Assembly (NCBI GenBank): GCA_000471045.1
Contig: KI301992.1
Coordinates: forward strand, 1,682,060 to 1,746,059
From: an actinobacterium LLX17
Lineage (GTDB): Bacteria > Actinomycetota > Actinomycetes > Propionibacteriales > Nocardioidaceae
Direction: 5' to 3'
Length of the DNA stretch: 64,000 bases
Shown: piece by piece, positions 15,900-26,298 of the stretch
Layout of the letters: each line of letters begins with the position of its first letter
Numbering within the stretch: the first letter of the stretch is position 1
Notes under the pieces: generated by a model
What the model was told of the DNA's origin: nothing
Databases searched by the model: none
What the model saw: only the letters and a program-made list of their open reading frames with translations
Translations under genes and position numbers: made by a program

Positions 15900-17411
15900 T
15901 CAGTGGCCGCCGCCCAGGTGGCCGGCCAGCCGCTGATGGCGGTCGAGGCTCGACTCGTTCAGGCCCCGGATCTCGACCCGCTTGCCCTTCCGGGCGTACT
16001 TGGTCTCGATGGCGTCGAGGGCCGCGACGGTCGACGCGTCCCAGATGTGCGACTCCGACATGTCGATGACCACGTGGTCGGGGTCGCCGGCGTAGTCGAA
16101 CTGGTAGACGAGGTCGTTGCTGGAGGCGAAGAACAGCTCACCGACGACCTTGTAGACGCGGGTACCGGGATCCGGCTGGTCGACCTCGACCACCTCGGTG
16201 AGGTGGGCGACGCGACGGGCGAACATGACCATCGCCACGATCACGCCGACCACGACACCGATGGCGAGGTTGTGGGTCGCCACGACGACGGCGACGGTCG
16301 AGATCATCACGAACGTCTCGCTCTTGGGCATCCGGCGCAGGGTGCCGGGCTGGATGCTGTGCCATTCGAACGTGGCGACGGCCACGATGATCATGACCGC
16401 GACGAGCGCCGCCATGGGGATCACGGCCACGACGTCACCGGCGCCGACCACCAGGGCCAGCAGGAAGATGCCGGCGAGGAAGGTCGAGATGCGCGTGCGC
16501 GCTCCCGACGCCTTCACGTTGATCATCGTCTGGCCGATCATGGCGCAACCGCCCATGCCGCCGAAGAAGCCGGTGACGACGTTGGCGACGCCCTGGCCCC
16601 AGGCCTCGCGGCTCTTGTCGGAGTGGGTGTCGGTGACGTCGTCGACGAGCTTGGCCGTCATGAGTGACTCCATGAGTCCCACGAGCGCGAGGCCGAGTGC
16701 GTATGGCGCGATGATCTGCAGCGTCTCGAAGCTGAACGGCACGTTCGGGATCAACAAGGACGGCAGGCTGCGCGGCAGCTCGCCCTCGTCGCCCACGTCG
16801 GGAACCGCGAGAGCGAAGACCGTCGTGACGACGGTGAGAACGACGATCGCGATGAGCGGCGCCGGCACGACCCGGGTCAGCCTGGGCAGCGCGACCATGA
16901 TCGCCAGGCCGGCGGCCACCATCGGGTAGACGAGCCACGGCACGTCGACCAGGTGCGGGACCTGCGCCAGGAAGATGAGGATCGCCAGCGCGTTGACGAA
17001 ACCGACCATGACCGATCGCGGGATGAAGCGCATCAGCTTGGCGACCCCGGCCGCAGCGAGGATCACCTGCAGCACGCCACCGACGACGACGGTGGCAAGC
17101 AGGTAGTCGAGGCCGTGCTCACGACCCACCGGTGCGATGACGAGCGCGATGGCACCGGTGGCGGCCGAGATCATGGCGGGGCGGCCACCGGTGAAGGCGA
17201 TGGTCACCGCCATCGTGAACGAGGCGAAGAGGCCGACGCGGGGATCGACACCGGCGATGATCGAGAACGAGATCGCCTCGGGTATCAGCGCCAGGGCGAC
17301 CACGAGGCCGGCGAGCACCTCGGTACGCAGGACGCGGGGCGACCGCAGGGCGCCCCGCACGGTGTGGACGTCGCCCACCTCGGGCGCCGACACAGGAGAA
17401 GGCAGGGACAT
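15900..17411 (-). CDS. SulP-family anion permease with STAS domain
   Basis: 503 residues: 10-14 membrane segments to about residue 400, with the SulP blocks GLVVALALIPEAISFSIIAGVDPRVGLF near 35-62 and GGMGGCAMIGQTMINVKASGARTR (in parts) near 285-310, then a cytoplasmic STAS domain near 415-495. Family members carry sulfate, bicarbonate or dicarboxylates; the substrate here cannot be told. ATG 17411 starts just before the conserved N-terminus; an upstream in-frame extension of 40 residues is low complexity and was not used. The 167-bp gap to prfC, transcribed the other way, shows no riboswitch or cysteine-rich leader that I can recognise. Confidence 0.9.
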   Translation of the reverse strand: MSLPSPVSAPEVGDVHTVRGALRSPRVLRTEVLAGLVVALALIPEAISFSIIAGVDPRVGLFASFTMAVTIAFTGGRPAMISAATGAIALVIAPVGREHGLDYLLATVVVGGVLQVILAAAGVAKLMRFIPRSVMVGFVNALAILIFLAQVPHLVDVPWLVYPMVAAGLAIMVALPRLTRVVPAPLIAIVVLTVVTTVFALAVPDVGDEGELPRSLPSLLIPNVPFSFETLQIIAPYALGLALVGLMESLMTAKLVDDVTDTHSDKSREAWGQGVANVVTGFFGGMGGCAMIGQTMINVKASGARTRISTFLAGIFLLALVVGAGDVVAVIPMAALVAVMIIVAVATFEWHSIQPGTLRRMPKSETFVMISTVAVVVATHNLAIGVVVGVIVAMVMFARRVAHLTEVVEVDQPDPGTRVYKVVGELFFASSNDLVYQFDYAGDPDHVVIDMSESHIWDASTVAALDAIETKYARKGKRVEIRGLNESSLDRHQRLAGHLGGGH

Positions 17412-17565
17412 GTGGTTCCGTTCGTGAAGGTGAGAGCTGTCGACGAGGGCGCGTGGCGCGCGCGAACCGCGAGGCGGCGACGTATCGCCCGTGGCAGCTG
17501 CGTGAGCTGAGCCTCGCGGCACGACCGCCAACTCTACCCCGAGGTGAGGGTTGCTGACGAATCAG

Positions 17566-17571
17566 TAAGGT
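17566..17571 (+). promoter_or_regulatory. -10 element, leaderless promoter of prfC
   Basis: TAAGGT, 7 nt before ATG 17579 and 4 nt before GTG 17576; the spacing favours the ATG. Confidence 0.5.
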
Positions 17572-17578
17572 TGTCGTG

Positions 17579-19165
<1,587 letters not shown>

Positions 19166-20395
19166 TCAGGCCCCTGCCGTGACGGCACCGACTTTTCGCG
19201 TCAGGGCCGCTGCGAGCAGACCCAGCGCGGCCAGCACGACGAATGCCGGCGCGTAGTCCGCGTCGCCCGAGCTGGCGAACGCCGGGACGACCGGCGCGAC
19301 CGCCGCGGCCGTGATCATCGACGAGGCCGCCGTTCCCTGCAGTCGTCCGAGCCCGGCGACCCCGTAGGTGCGCGCCCAGATCGTTCCGTTGACCACGCCC
19401 ACCGACCCCATGGCCAACCCCAGGACGGCAAAGGCCGCGTAGGCCGCGACCGGGTGGTGCGCGAGCAGCAGCGTCGGCGCCGCACCGGTCAGCACCGACA
19501 CGAACAGGAGCGAGGCACGACTCGACCACCGGTCGACGAGACCCCCGGCCGCGATCGTGCCGACGGCCGATGCCACCCCCAGGACACTCAGGCAGGCGCC
19601 GGCCGCGAGGTAGTCGAGTCCCTGGCCCGCCAGGATCGAGACGGCGTGGAAGGTCAGGGCCGTGCCGACGAGCGGGGGTGCCGCAAGGATGACGAGGAGC
19701 CGCGCGGCCGTGGCCGTGGGGAGCGCCACGTCCCGGCCGAGCAGGCGGCGGTGGGCGACACCACGGTCGTCCTGCGTGTCGTCGCCCTCGTGATGCTCCA
19801 TGGCCGGGGGCCTCGCGGGGCTGACCAACAGTGCCAACGGAGCCACCGCAACGGCCAGGACGAGAGCCAGGACCTGGTAGGCCAACCGCCAGTCGGTCAT
19901 CACGATGAGCGCCGCGACCGCGGGCGGAAGAGCGATGGATGCCACCGTCAGACCGAGGGTCACGACCGCCATCGCGGGGCCGCGCCGCGCCGGGAAGCTC
20001 CGGGCGACCAGCAGGGTGCCCAGCAGGGTGAACGATCCCTGGCCGAAGGTCCGGAGGAACGCCATCGCGAAGAACACGGTCACGACCCCGGCAGCCCAGC
20101 TCGCCAGCAGGCATGCCGCGGCCAGCCCCAGGGAGACCACCACCCAGGCGGTCCGCAGCCCGACACGGTCGATCGACCGACCGACGACCAGCATCGTCAC
20201 GGCCGACACGATCGTCCCGGCGGCGTACAGGACGGAGAAGGCCTCGCGCGACAGACCTGTACCCACCAAGAGGTCATCGACGAAGACCGAGATGAGGAAC
20301 GACTGACCGGGTGCTGACGCGAGGAAGGCCACCGCCGCCACAGCGAGGACGACGAGGCGCGCTCCCCGCGTCGAGCCCTGCGTGTTCGGTGTCAC
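19166..20395 (-). CDS. MFS transporter
   Basis: 409 residues with twelve hydrophobic segments and the MFS motif A-like loop GRSIDRVGLRT near residue 66. Resembles MFS sugar/monocarboxylate or multidrug carriers; no substrate can be named. GTG 20395 (VTPNTQG) has GGAGG 11 nt upstream. A longer open frame upstream has no membrane features and overlaps the divergent gene, so it was rejected. Confidence 0.85.
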   Translation of the reverse strand: MTPNTQGSTRGARLVVLAVAAVAFLASAPGQSFLISVFVDDLLVGTGLSREAFSVLYAAGTIVSAVTMLVVGRSIDRVGLRTAWVVVSLGLAAACLLASWAAGVVTVFFAMAFLRTFGQGSFTLLGTLLVARSFPARRGPAMAVVTLGLTVASIALPPAVAALIVMTDWRLAYQVLALVLAVAVAPLALLVSPARPPAMEHHEGDDTQDDRGVAHRRLLGRDVALPTATAARLLVILAAPPLVGTALTFHAVSILAGQGLDYLAAGACLSVLGVASAVGTIAAGGLVDRWSSRASLLFVSVLTGAAPTLLLAHHPVAAYAAFAVLGLAMGSVGVVNGTIWARTYGVAGLGRLQGTAASSMITAAAVAPVVPAFASSGDADYAPAFVVLAALGLLAAALTRKVGAVTAGA

Positions 20396-20498
20396 GTGAC
20401 CCGACCCCTCCCTGTCCCCGTCCGGCCGAATCTGACGGTACGGCAGAACCTCGACGGACCGGTTCCGTGGGAGTGACCTGACTGGCAAGGTGAGCGCC

Positions 20499-21107
20499 AT
20501 GCTCGCCGACCGAGACACCCACCGTCTGGCCTTCTGGGTCGCCGCCGTGTTGTTCGTGGCCACGGTCGCCCAGCTGGCCTTCGGCACGTTCGTGCCCGGC
20601 ATCGAGCGGTTCGAGGACAAGGCCTTCGGATACCGCCTCGCCCTCGGCACAGCGGCCATGGTCGCCGTGCCGGTGGCCTGGACCGTGGCCCGTCGCATGG
20701 GGAAGCGTGTAGGGGCGGTGCCGTGGTGGGAGACCGCGCTCATCATCGGTTCGTTCTTCGTCGACGCGGCCGGCAACTCGCTCGACCTCTACGACTCGTA
20801 CGAGCGCTTCGACAACCTGAGCCACTTCCTGACCTGGCTCCTGCTGCTGTGGGGGCTCGGACTGCTGCTGGCTCGGACCACGGTGCGCCCGCGGTGGGCA
20901 CTGGCCGCGATCATCGTCGGACTCGGCGCCGTGCTGGCCATCGGGTGGGAGGTCGGCGAGTGGTACACCTTCATCCGCCGGGGCTACGAGCTCGACGGCG
21001 CCTACGAGGACACGCTCAGCGACCAGGTGCTCGGCACGCTCGGCAGCGTCGTTGCCGCTGTCCTGGTCGACCGCGCTCGCCACCGGCGGGAGGTCGGCGC
21101 CACATGA
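20499..21107 (+). CDS. YjdF/DUF2238-like membrane protein
   Basis: 202 residues with four or five membrane segments. Conserved polar motifs (SLDLYDSYERFDNLSHFL, near 94-111, and WEVGEWYTFIRR...DTLSDQVLGTLGS, near 150-185) resemble the D-N-x-x-H and WE...DT..D..G signature of DUF2238/YjdF membrane proteins. ATG 20499 was chosen because AAGGTGA lies 5 nt upstream; GTG 20490 is an alternative. It overlaps the next gene by 4 bp. Confidence 0.7.
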   Translation: MLADRDTHRLAFWVAAVLFVATVAQLAFGTFVPGIERFEDKAFGYRLALGTAAMVAVPVAWTVARRMGKRVGAVPWWETALIIGSFFVDAAGNSLDLYDSYERFDNLSHFLTWLLLLWGLGLLLARTTVRPRWALAAIIVGLGAVLAIGWEVGEWYTFIRRGYELDGAYEDTLSDQVLGTLGSVVAAVLVDRARHRREVGAT

Positions 21108-21400
21108 CCGACGACGACCGCTGGCTGGTCATCGACGGCCGGCGGTGGCGCAAGACCGATCCGTCGTTGCCGGAGGACGTCGTGGCGGCGTTGACCTCGC
21201 ACCTCGGCCGCGGCCGGTCGGGGGTGCGCAACGCCAAGCGGCGTGGTCATGACGATGCGGTGGCCGCCGCGCGCCGACGGGTCGACCTCGCCAAGCACGG
21301 GCTCGGCGAGCGTGGACCGTACTGGTGGGACGAGCCGGAGACCGACCGGCTGGCCCGGGCGCGTGAGGCCCTGCAGCAGCTCGACGCTCTCGACGACTGA
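21104..21400 (+). CDS. Small conserved protein, unknown function
   Basis: 98 residues, basic middle, starting DDDRWLVIDGRRWRKTDPSLPE and with GLGERGPYWW near 72-81. This pattern is widespread in bacteria and sometimes carries misleading transporter names in databases. No catalytic motif. Translationally coupled (ATGA) to the membrane protein upstream. Confidence 0.75.
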   Translation: MTDDDRWLVIDGRRWRKTDPSLPEDVVAALTSHLGRGRSGVRNAKRRGHDDAVAAARRRVDLAKHGLGERGPYWWDEPETDRLARAREALQQLDALDD

Positions 21401-21475
21401 AGGCTGCCCGGCAGTAATCCACATACCGCTCGCCGGCGCGGTCGGGGTGTCGGTGACCGCCGGGAAGGTGGGGTC

Positions 21476-22621
21476 ATGTCCTCGTTGCTCGCCGTCTCCT
21501 CGGCCCGGCTCACTGAGCTGGACCGGGTCGTTGCGCGGGCCGAGGCTGCTCGAGATGCCGCGATGGTGGGTATGGCGCGGCAGATGCGTGCTGATGCTTC
21601 GCGGGCGGAGTCGCCGATGCGCAGGCAGGTCGAGCTGTCAGTCATCCCACTCACGTTGGGTCAGGCCATGGGGTTGTCCGAGGGGCAGGTGACCTACCGG
21701 CTCGCTGCGGTCGAGCGGGTTCAGGACCAGCTCCCCGACACCTGGCAGGCCTATACACAGGGTTCGATCGACGCGGCCCGGATCCGGGAGATCGGGCGTG
21801 CTGCCAGTCGACTGGAACGTGATGAGTCGTTCGAACGCCTCGACACCAAGGCCGCCACCTACGCCGCCACCCACACCGTCCCCGAGCTCCGCGGCTGGCT
21901 GAAGCGGTTCATCGTCCGCGTCGAACCCGACCGGGCCGCCGTCCGGGCCGAGAAGGAGCGTGCGGCCCGGCGGGTCGATGTGTCTCATGACGACGACGCG
22001 ATGGCCTGGCTCACGGCGTACCTGCCCAGTCACGTGGCGGCGGCGATCGACAAGCGCCTCGACCGCGCCGCACGAGCCATGGGTTCGGATGATGACCGGA
22101 CCCTCCCGCAGCGCCGCGCCGACCTGCTGGCGTCCTGGACCACCACGAACGAGACCGACGCCACCGACCCGGCGCTCCGCACCGACATCGCCGTCACCAT
22201 CGGCGCTGACGTGTTGGCCGGAGCGACCGAGGGGTTCGCCTTCGCCGCCGACGGGTCCTGGGCGGTCCCTTCCGACTGGGTTGCCGAGCTCGCCCAGGCC
22301 GGCAACCCGTTCTGGCACCGCATGGTCCTCGACCCCGTCACCGACGACGTCCTCTCCCACGAATACGCCGGCAGGTACGCACCCGAGATCCTCACCAAGG
22401 CCCTCATCTTCCGCGACGGCGTCTGTCAGGCACCGGGGTGTCTGACACCAGCGGACCGGTGCGACATCGACCACCGACAACCCTGGCCGAACGGACCCAC
22501 CACCGGGGAGAATCTGAGTCCCATGTCACGGCGCCACCACGCCCAGAAGGGACACGGCGTCATCTGGACCCTGCCCGACGACACCCGAAGAGTCGTCGAA
22601 CCACTCGACCGCACCGCCTGA
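21476..22621 (+). CDS. DUF222/HNH-endonuclease-type protein (second copy)
   Basis: 381 residues: DUF222 domain about 5-290, HNH region about 315-375 (QAPGCLTPADRCDIDHRQPWPNG, N, RRHHAQKGHG). Near-identical blocks to the gene at 1718, for example FWHRMVLDPVTDDVLSHEY, show recent common origin. The LCRRHH motif has become MSRRHH, losing a Cys of the usual zinc-binding set. GGGAAGG precedes ATG 21476. It ends with a stop right after the HNH domain, unlike the first copy. Role unknown; such genes are often multicopy in actinobacteria. Confidence 0.85.
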   Translation: MSSLLAVSSARLTELDRVVARAEAARDAAMVGMARQMRADASRAESPMRRQVELSVIPLTLGQAMGLSEGQVTYRLAAVERVQDQLPDTWQAYTQGSIDAARIREIGRAASRLERDESFERLDTKAATYAATHTVPELRGWLKRFIVRVEPDRAAVRAEKERAARRVDVSHDDDAMAWLTAYLPSHVAAAIDKRLDRAARAMGSDDDRTLPQRRADLLASWTTTNETDATDPALRTDIAVTIGADVLAGATEGFAFAADGSWAVPSDWVAELAQAGNPFWHRMVLDPVTDDVLSHEYAGRYAPEILTKALIFRDGVCQAPGCLTPADRCDIDHRQPWPNGPTTGENLSPMSRRHHAQKGHGVIWTLPDDTRRVVEPLDRTA

Positions 22622-22624
22622 GGG

Positions 22625-23089
22625 CTACAGGTCGACCTGACGACGCATCAGAAATCGGTCGAGCGCGACCGCGCCGCGGTGCACGGTCTCGCGCTCGACG
22701 ACCTCGAAGCCGGCGCGCTCGAAGACCGGCCGGGCGACGAGGCTCGCGTGCGTGCTGAGCACCGGCAGCTCTTCGCGTCTGGCCACCTCGATCACGTGGT
22801 CGAGCAACGCCGCGCCGATACCCCGGCGGCCGTGGTCGGGACTGACGAAGAGCCGGTCGACGTACCCGCCGTCGTCGACGTCCGTGAAGCCCACGGCGGT
22901 CCCGTCCTCGTCAGCCACGAACGTCCGCACGCACGACCGGTCGGCGTGCCACTCCCCCACGTCCTGGCCGACTCCGAGCCACGCAGCCACCTGCTCCTGG
23001 GTGTACTCGGCCCGCGCCGTCTCGGCGATCGCCCGCTCGAACAACCGCAGCGTCGCCTCGGCGTCACCACGTCGGTAGTCCCGGATCAC
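22625..23089 (-). CDS. GNAT-family N-acetyltransferase
   Basis: 154 residues with the acetyl-CoA motif VSPDHGRRGIGAALLDHVI near 82-100 and the C-terminal PVFERAGFEVVERE strand-helix of YafP-like GNATs. The acceptor is unknown. GTG 23089 lies 6 nt after a -10 TAGCAT and is likely leaderless. Divergent from purT with only 38 bp between start codons. Confidence 0.88.
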   Translation of the reverse strand: MIRDYRRGDAEATLRLFERAIAETARAEYTQEQVAAWLGVGQDVGEWHADRSCVRTFVADEDGTAVGFTDVDDGGYVDRLFVSPDHGRRGIGAALLDHVIEVARREELPVLSTHASLVARPVFERAGFEVVERETVHRGAVALDRFLMRRQVDL

Positions 23090-23095
23090 GGCGCG

Positions 23096-23101
23096 ATGCT
23101 A
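23096..23101 (-). promoter_or_regulatory. -10 element, leaderless promoter of the GNAT gene
   Basis: TAGCAT on the minus strand, 6 nt before GTG 23089; it lies 14 bp from the divergent purT -10. Confidence 0.5.
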
Positions 23102-23115
23102 CTGGCACGTTCCCC

Positions 23116-23121
23116 TAGGGT
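23116..23121 (+). promoter_or_regulatory. -10 element, leaderless promoter of purT
   Basis: TAGGGT, 6 nt before GTG 23128. Confidence 0.55.
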
Positions 23122-23127
23122 GACGGC

Positions 23128-24345
23128 GTGACGATCCTGGGAACCCCGCTGACCGACGGCGCCACGCGCGTCCTGCTGCTGGGAGCAGGTGAGCTCGGCA
23201 AGGAGGTCGCGATCGAGCTCCAGCGACTCGGCGTCGAGACGATCGCGGTCGACCGCTACCCCCACGCACCCGCGATGCAGGTGGCCCACCGCAGCCACGT
23301 GATCGACATGCTCGACCCCGCCGCCATCCGCGAGGTCGTCGAGGCTGAGCGTCCGCACTGGGTCATCCCCGAGATCGAGGCCATCCACACGCCGACGCTG
23401 GTCGAGCTGGAGGCCGAGGGCGTGACCGTCGTGCCCACCGCCCGCGCCACGCGCCTGACGATGGACCGCGAGGGCATCCGCCGGCTCGTCGCCGAGGACC
23501 TCGGCCTGCCGACGTCGCCCTACCGGTTCGCCGACACGCTCGAGGAGCTGACCGCGGCCGTCGAGCACGTCGGCCTGCCCTGCGTCGTCAAGCCCGTCAT
23601 GTCCTCGTCCGGCAAGGGTCAGTCCACCCTCCGTGAGGCAAGCGAGATCACCGCAGCGTGGGACTACGCCCAGGCCGGTGGTCGCGCCGGGGCCGGTCGG
23701 GTGATCGTCGAGGGCTTCGTCGACTTCGACGTCGAGATCACCCTGCTCACGCTCAAGCACACCGCCGGTCCCGGCGCCGGCCCCGCCGACGACGTCATCT
23801 CCTTCTGCGACCCGATCGGCCACACTCAGGTCGACGGCGACTACCGCGAGTCCTGGCAGCCCCAGGCGCTGCCGAAGACCGTGCTGCGGCGAGCCCGCGA
23901 GGTGTCGGCGGCCGTGGTCAGCGAGCTGTGCGGCCAGACCGGGCGCGGCCTGTTCGGCGTCGAGCTGTTCGTCCGCGGCGACGAGGTCATCTTCTCCGAG
24001 CTCTCGCCCCGACCCCACGACACCGGTCTCGTCACGCTGGCGTCGCAGGACCTCTCGGAGTTCGCGCTGCACGTGCGCGCCGTGCTGGGCCTGCCCATCC
24101 CGAACATCCGCACCCGTGGGCCGGCCGCGTCGTGCGCCGTGCTGCTCGAGGGAGAGATCGGGGCCCCACGACTGGCCGGCATCGACACCGCCCTGGCCGA
24201 GCCCGACACCGCCGTGCGGGTGTTCGGCAAGCCGGCCGTGTCGGGTCGCCGTCGCATGGCCGTCACGCTCGCGCTCGGCGACGACGTCGAGTCCGCCCGC
24301 GCCACCGCTCGGCGGGCGGCCGCGCACATCCGCGTCGCCGACTGA
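23128..24345 (+). CDS. purT: Formate-dependent GAR transformylase (PurT)
   Basis: 405 residues, ATP-grasp fold. N-terminal [20 protein letters not shown] (13-32), [12 protein letters not shown]-grasp [15 protein letters not shown] near 152-166, and metal-binding [15 protein letters not shown] near 288-302. It makes formyl-GAR from GAR, formate and ATP in purine synthesis, independent of formyl-folate. GTG start fixed by the leaderless -10. Confidence 0.95.
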   Translation: MTILGTPLTDGATRVLLLGAGELGKEVAIELQRLGVETIAVDRYPHAPAMQVAHRSHVIDMLDPAAIREVVEAERPHWVIPEIEAIHTPTLVELEAEGVTVVPTARATRLTMDREGIRRLVAEDLGLPTSPYRFADTLEELTAAVEHVGLPCVVKPVMSSSGKGQSTLREASEITAAWDYAQAGGRAGAGRVIVEGFVDFDVEITLLTLKHTAGPGAGPADDVISFCDPIGHTQVDGDYRESWQPQALPKTVLRRAREVSAAVVSELCGQTGRGLFGVELFVRGDEVIFSELSPRPHDTGLVTLASQDLSEFALHVRAVLGLPIPNIRTRGPAASCAVLLEGEIGAPRLAGIDTALAEPDTAVRVFGKPAVSGRRRMAVTLALGDDVESARATARRAAAHIRVAD

Positions 24346-24346
24346 G

Positions 24347-25603
24347 TCAGCCCTTGATGGCGGCCTTGGCGTCGTCGAAGACCTCCGGCACGTAGCCTTC
24401 GCCGGCGTGCGGGTCGGGCAGCACGTCCTCGGGGTCGACGAGCCGCACCGGGTGACCGTCGAGGTGGAGCCGGCGAATGCCCTCGAGCAACATCCGGCGA
24501 GCCACGTCGTTGATGCGGTGGACCCGGTGCAGGTCGATCACCACGAGCCGATCACCCTCCGGCTCGCCCGTGAGCTCCCGCAGGACCCGCTCGGCCTCCA
24601 CGAAACGCAGGTCACCGGCCACCTCGTAGACACGCAGCTCGTCGTCGTGCTCGGACGCCGCGCGCACGGCGGATCGTCCGGCCTCGGTCCCCTCCATCAT
24701 GTGCATGCCCATGTCGCGGGAGAGTCGCTCGAACACCCGCACCCCCCGGGCGCTGTTGCCGTGCCGGTCCAGCCGCGGCGAGAACACCGCGATGCCGACC
24801 TGGCCCGGCAGCACGCCGATCAGACCACCGGCGACGCCCGACTTGGCCGGGATGCCGACGGTGGTCAACCAGTCGCCCGCAGCGTCGTACATCCCGCACG
24901 AGGCCATGACGCTCAGCACCTGACGAGTCACGGCGGTGTCCAGGATCTTGGTGCCGTCCGGGGCCACGCCGTTGGCGGCCAGCACCGCGGCCATGCGCGC
25001 AAGGTCGACCGCCGTCACGGACACCGAGCACTGCCGGGTGTAGCCACGCACGACGTCCGGCGGGTCGTCGTCGAGCCGGTCGACGGTGCGCAGCATGTAC
25101 GCGATCGCCATGTTGCGGTCGGCCGAGCCCAGCTCGGAGTCGAAGACCGCCTCGTCGACCGACAGCTCGCGACCCGCCAACCGGCTGTAGAGCTCGATGA
25201 TGCGCGAGGTCCGGGTGTCGGCGTCGTCACCGGCCACCATCGCGTGGGCGGCGATGGCGCCCGCGTTGATCATCGGGTTCCGCGGCCGGCCGGTCGAGGG
25301 CTCCAGGGAGATCTCGTTGAACGCGTCACCCGACGGCTCGACGTCGATGTGCTCCAGCACGCCCTCGAGCCCCTGATCGGCGATCGCCAAGGCGTAGGTG
25401 AACGGCTTGGAGATCGACTGGATCGAGAACTCGACGTCGACAGCGCCGGCGGAGTACACCTCGCCGTCGACCGTGGCGACGGCGATGCCGAACCGGTCGG
25501 GGTCAGCCTTCGCCAGCTCGGGGATGTAGTCGGCGACTTCTCCGTCGTCGGCGTCGCACGCGTGCAACACCTCGTCGAGATAGTCCGAGACGGGGGTGCG
25601 CAT
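24347..25603 (-). CDS. glsA: Glutaminase with C-terminal STAS domain
   Basis: 418 residues. Residues 1-310 are a serine-dependent beta-lactamase-fold glutaminase: S63-I-S-K66, NPMINAGAI near 110-118, and SGVAGGLIGVLPGQVGIAVFSPRLD. It hydrolyses glutamine to glutamate and ammonia. Residues about 325-410 form a STAS-like domain (DRLVVIDLHRVHRINDVARRML), absent from E. coli GlsA, which may link activity to a partner or nucleotide. AAGGA is 7 nt before ATG 25603. Confidence 0.92.
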   Translation of the reverse strand: MRTPVSDYLDEVLHACDADDGEVADYIPELAKADPDRFGIAVATVDGEVYSAGAVDVEFSIQSISKPFTYALAIADQGLEGVLEHIDVEPSGDAFNEISLEPSTGRPRNPMINAGAIAAHAMVAGDDADTRTSRIIELYSRLAGRELSVDEAVFDSELGSADRNMAIAYMLRTVDRLDDDPPDVVRGYTRQCSVSVTAVDLARMAAVLAANGVAPDGTKILDTAVTRQVLSVMASCGMYDAAGDWLTTVGIPAKSGVAGGLIGVLPGQVGIAVFSPRLDRHGNSARGVRVFERLSRDMGMHMMEGTEAGRSAVRAASEHDDELRVYEVAGDLRFVEAERVLRELTGEPEGDRLVVIDLHRVHRINDVARRMLLEGIRRLHLDGHPVRLVDPEDVLPDPHAGEGYVPEVFDDAKAAIKG

Positions 25604-25626
25604 GAGGTGATCCTTGCAGGTCCGGA

Positions 25627-26295
25627 TCAGCAGAAGCCGAGCATCTCGGTCAGCGCAGCCACCTCGCTGGCGTCGACGCTGAGCTGCCACCGGTGCTTCA
25701 CCGCGACCCAGCGTGTGGCGTAGGCACACTGGTGCTCCTTGACCGGACGCCAGGCCGCAGGATCGTCGGCGCCCTTGGCCGCGTTGGCCCGCCCGTCGAC
25801 TGCGAGCAGCCCCTCGACGTCGTTGGCGAACTGCTCCCGTCGCGACTCGTCCCACGCTGCGGCACCCGACAGCCAGGCCTCGGCCAGGGGGACGACGTGG
25901 TCGATCTGGAGGGCCTGGGCCTGGGACTGCTGCTTGAGGTCGGTGAACACCAACGTGGCACCCGTGTACGGGTCGAGCCAGGTGCCGGCCAGGACGTCGT
26001 GCGGGCACCGGCCCTGGGTGGCGACCGTCGTCGTACCGGGCACGGCGTCGCGCAGCAGCACGTCATCGCGCTGGTTGCACCCGTTGCCGTCGATGTCGGC
26101 CCAGGCGCGGCCGAAGGCGTCGCGTTGGTACGTACCGTCGGGGCGTGGACGCTCCGTCACCACGAGGGTCGCGAGCTGCGTCTGCACGTCCCCCGGAGGC
26201 TGGGTCGGGGTCGGGGTCGGGGTCGGCTCGGGCGCAGGGGCCGGCGGCATCGCGCACGCACCGAGCAGGAGCAGCAGGACGAGGGTGCGACGCAT
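25627..26295 (-). CDS. Secreted HNH (DUF1524-like) nuclease lipoprotein
   Basis: 222 residues. Signal peptide with lipobox LLLLLGAC (Cys14), then a Pro/Thr-rich linker (PAPEPTPTPTPTQPP) that reflects a short tandem GGGGTC DNA repeat. The catalytic part holds IDHVVPLAEAW (His of HNH near 133), N of FANDVEGLLAV, and NAAKGADDPAAW, then CAYATRW. This matches secreted DUF1524/GmrSD-C-type HNH nucleases, probably for extracellular DNA. It follows the SGNH hydrolase by 3 bp on the same strand. Confidence 0.85.
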   Translation of the reverse strand: MRRTLVLLLLLGACAMPPAPAPEPTPTPTPTQPPGDVQTQLATLVVTERPRPDGTYQRDAFGRAWADIDGNGCNQRDDVLLRDAVPGTTTVATQGRCPHDVLAGTWLDPYTGATLVFTDLKQQSQAQALQIDHVVPLAEAWLSGAAAWDESRREQFANDVEGLLAVDGRANAAKGADDPAAWRPVKEHQCAYATRWVAVKHRWQLSVDASEVAALTEMLGFC

Positions 26296-26298
26296 CCC

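Noticed and set aside
17412-17565. Possible leader peptide or riboswitch upstream of the SulP gene
   Set aside because: The in-frame extension is low complexity without a Cys or Arg leader pattern, and no known riboswitch core was seen.
26205-26230. Tandem GGGGTC repeats
   Set aside because: They encode the Pro-Thr linker of the secreted HNH lipoprotein and are explained by that.
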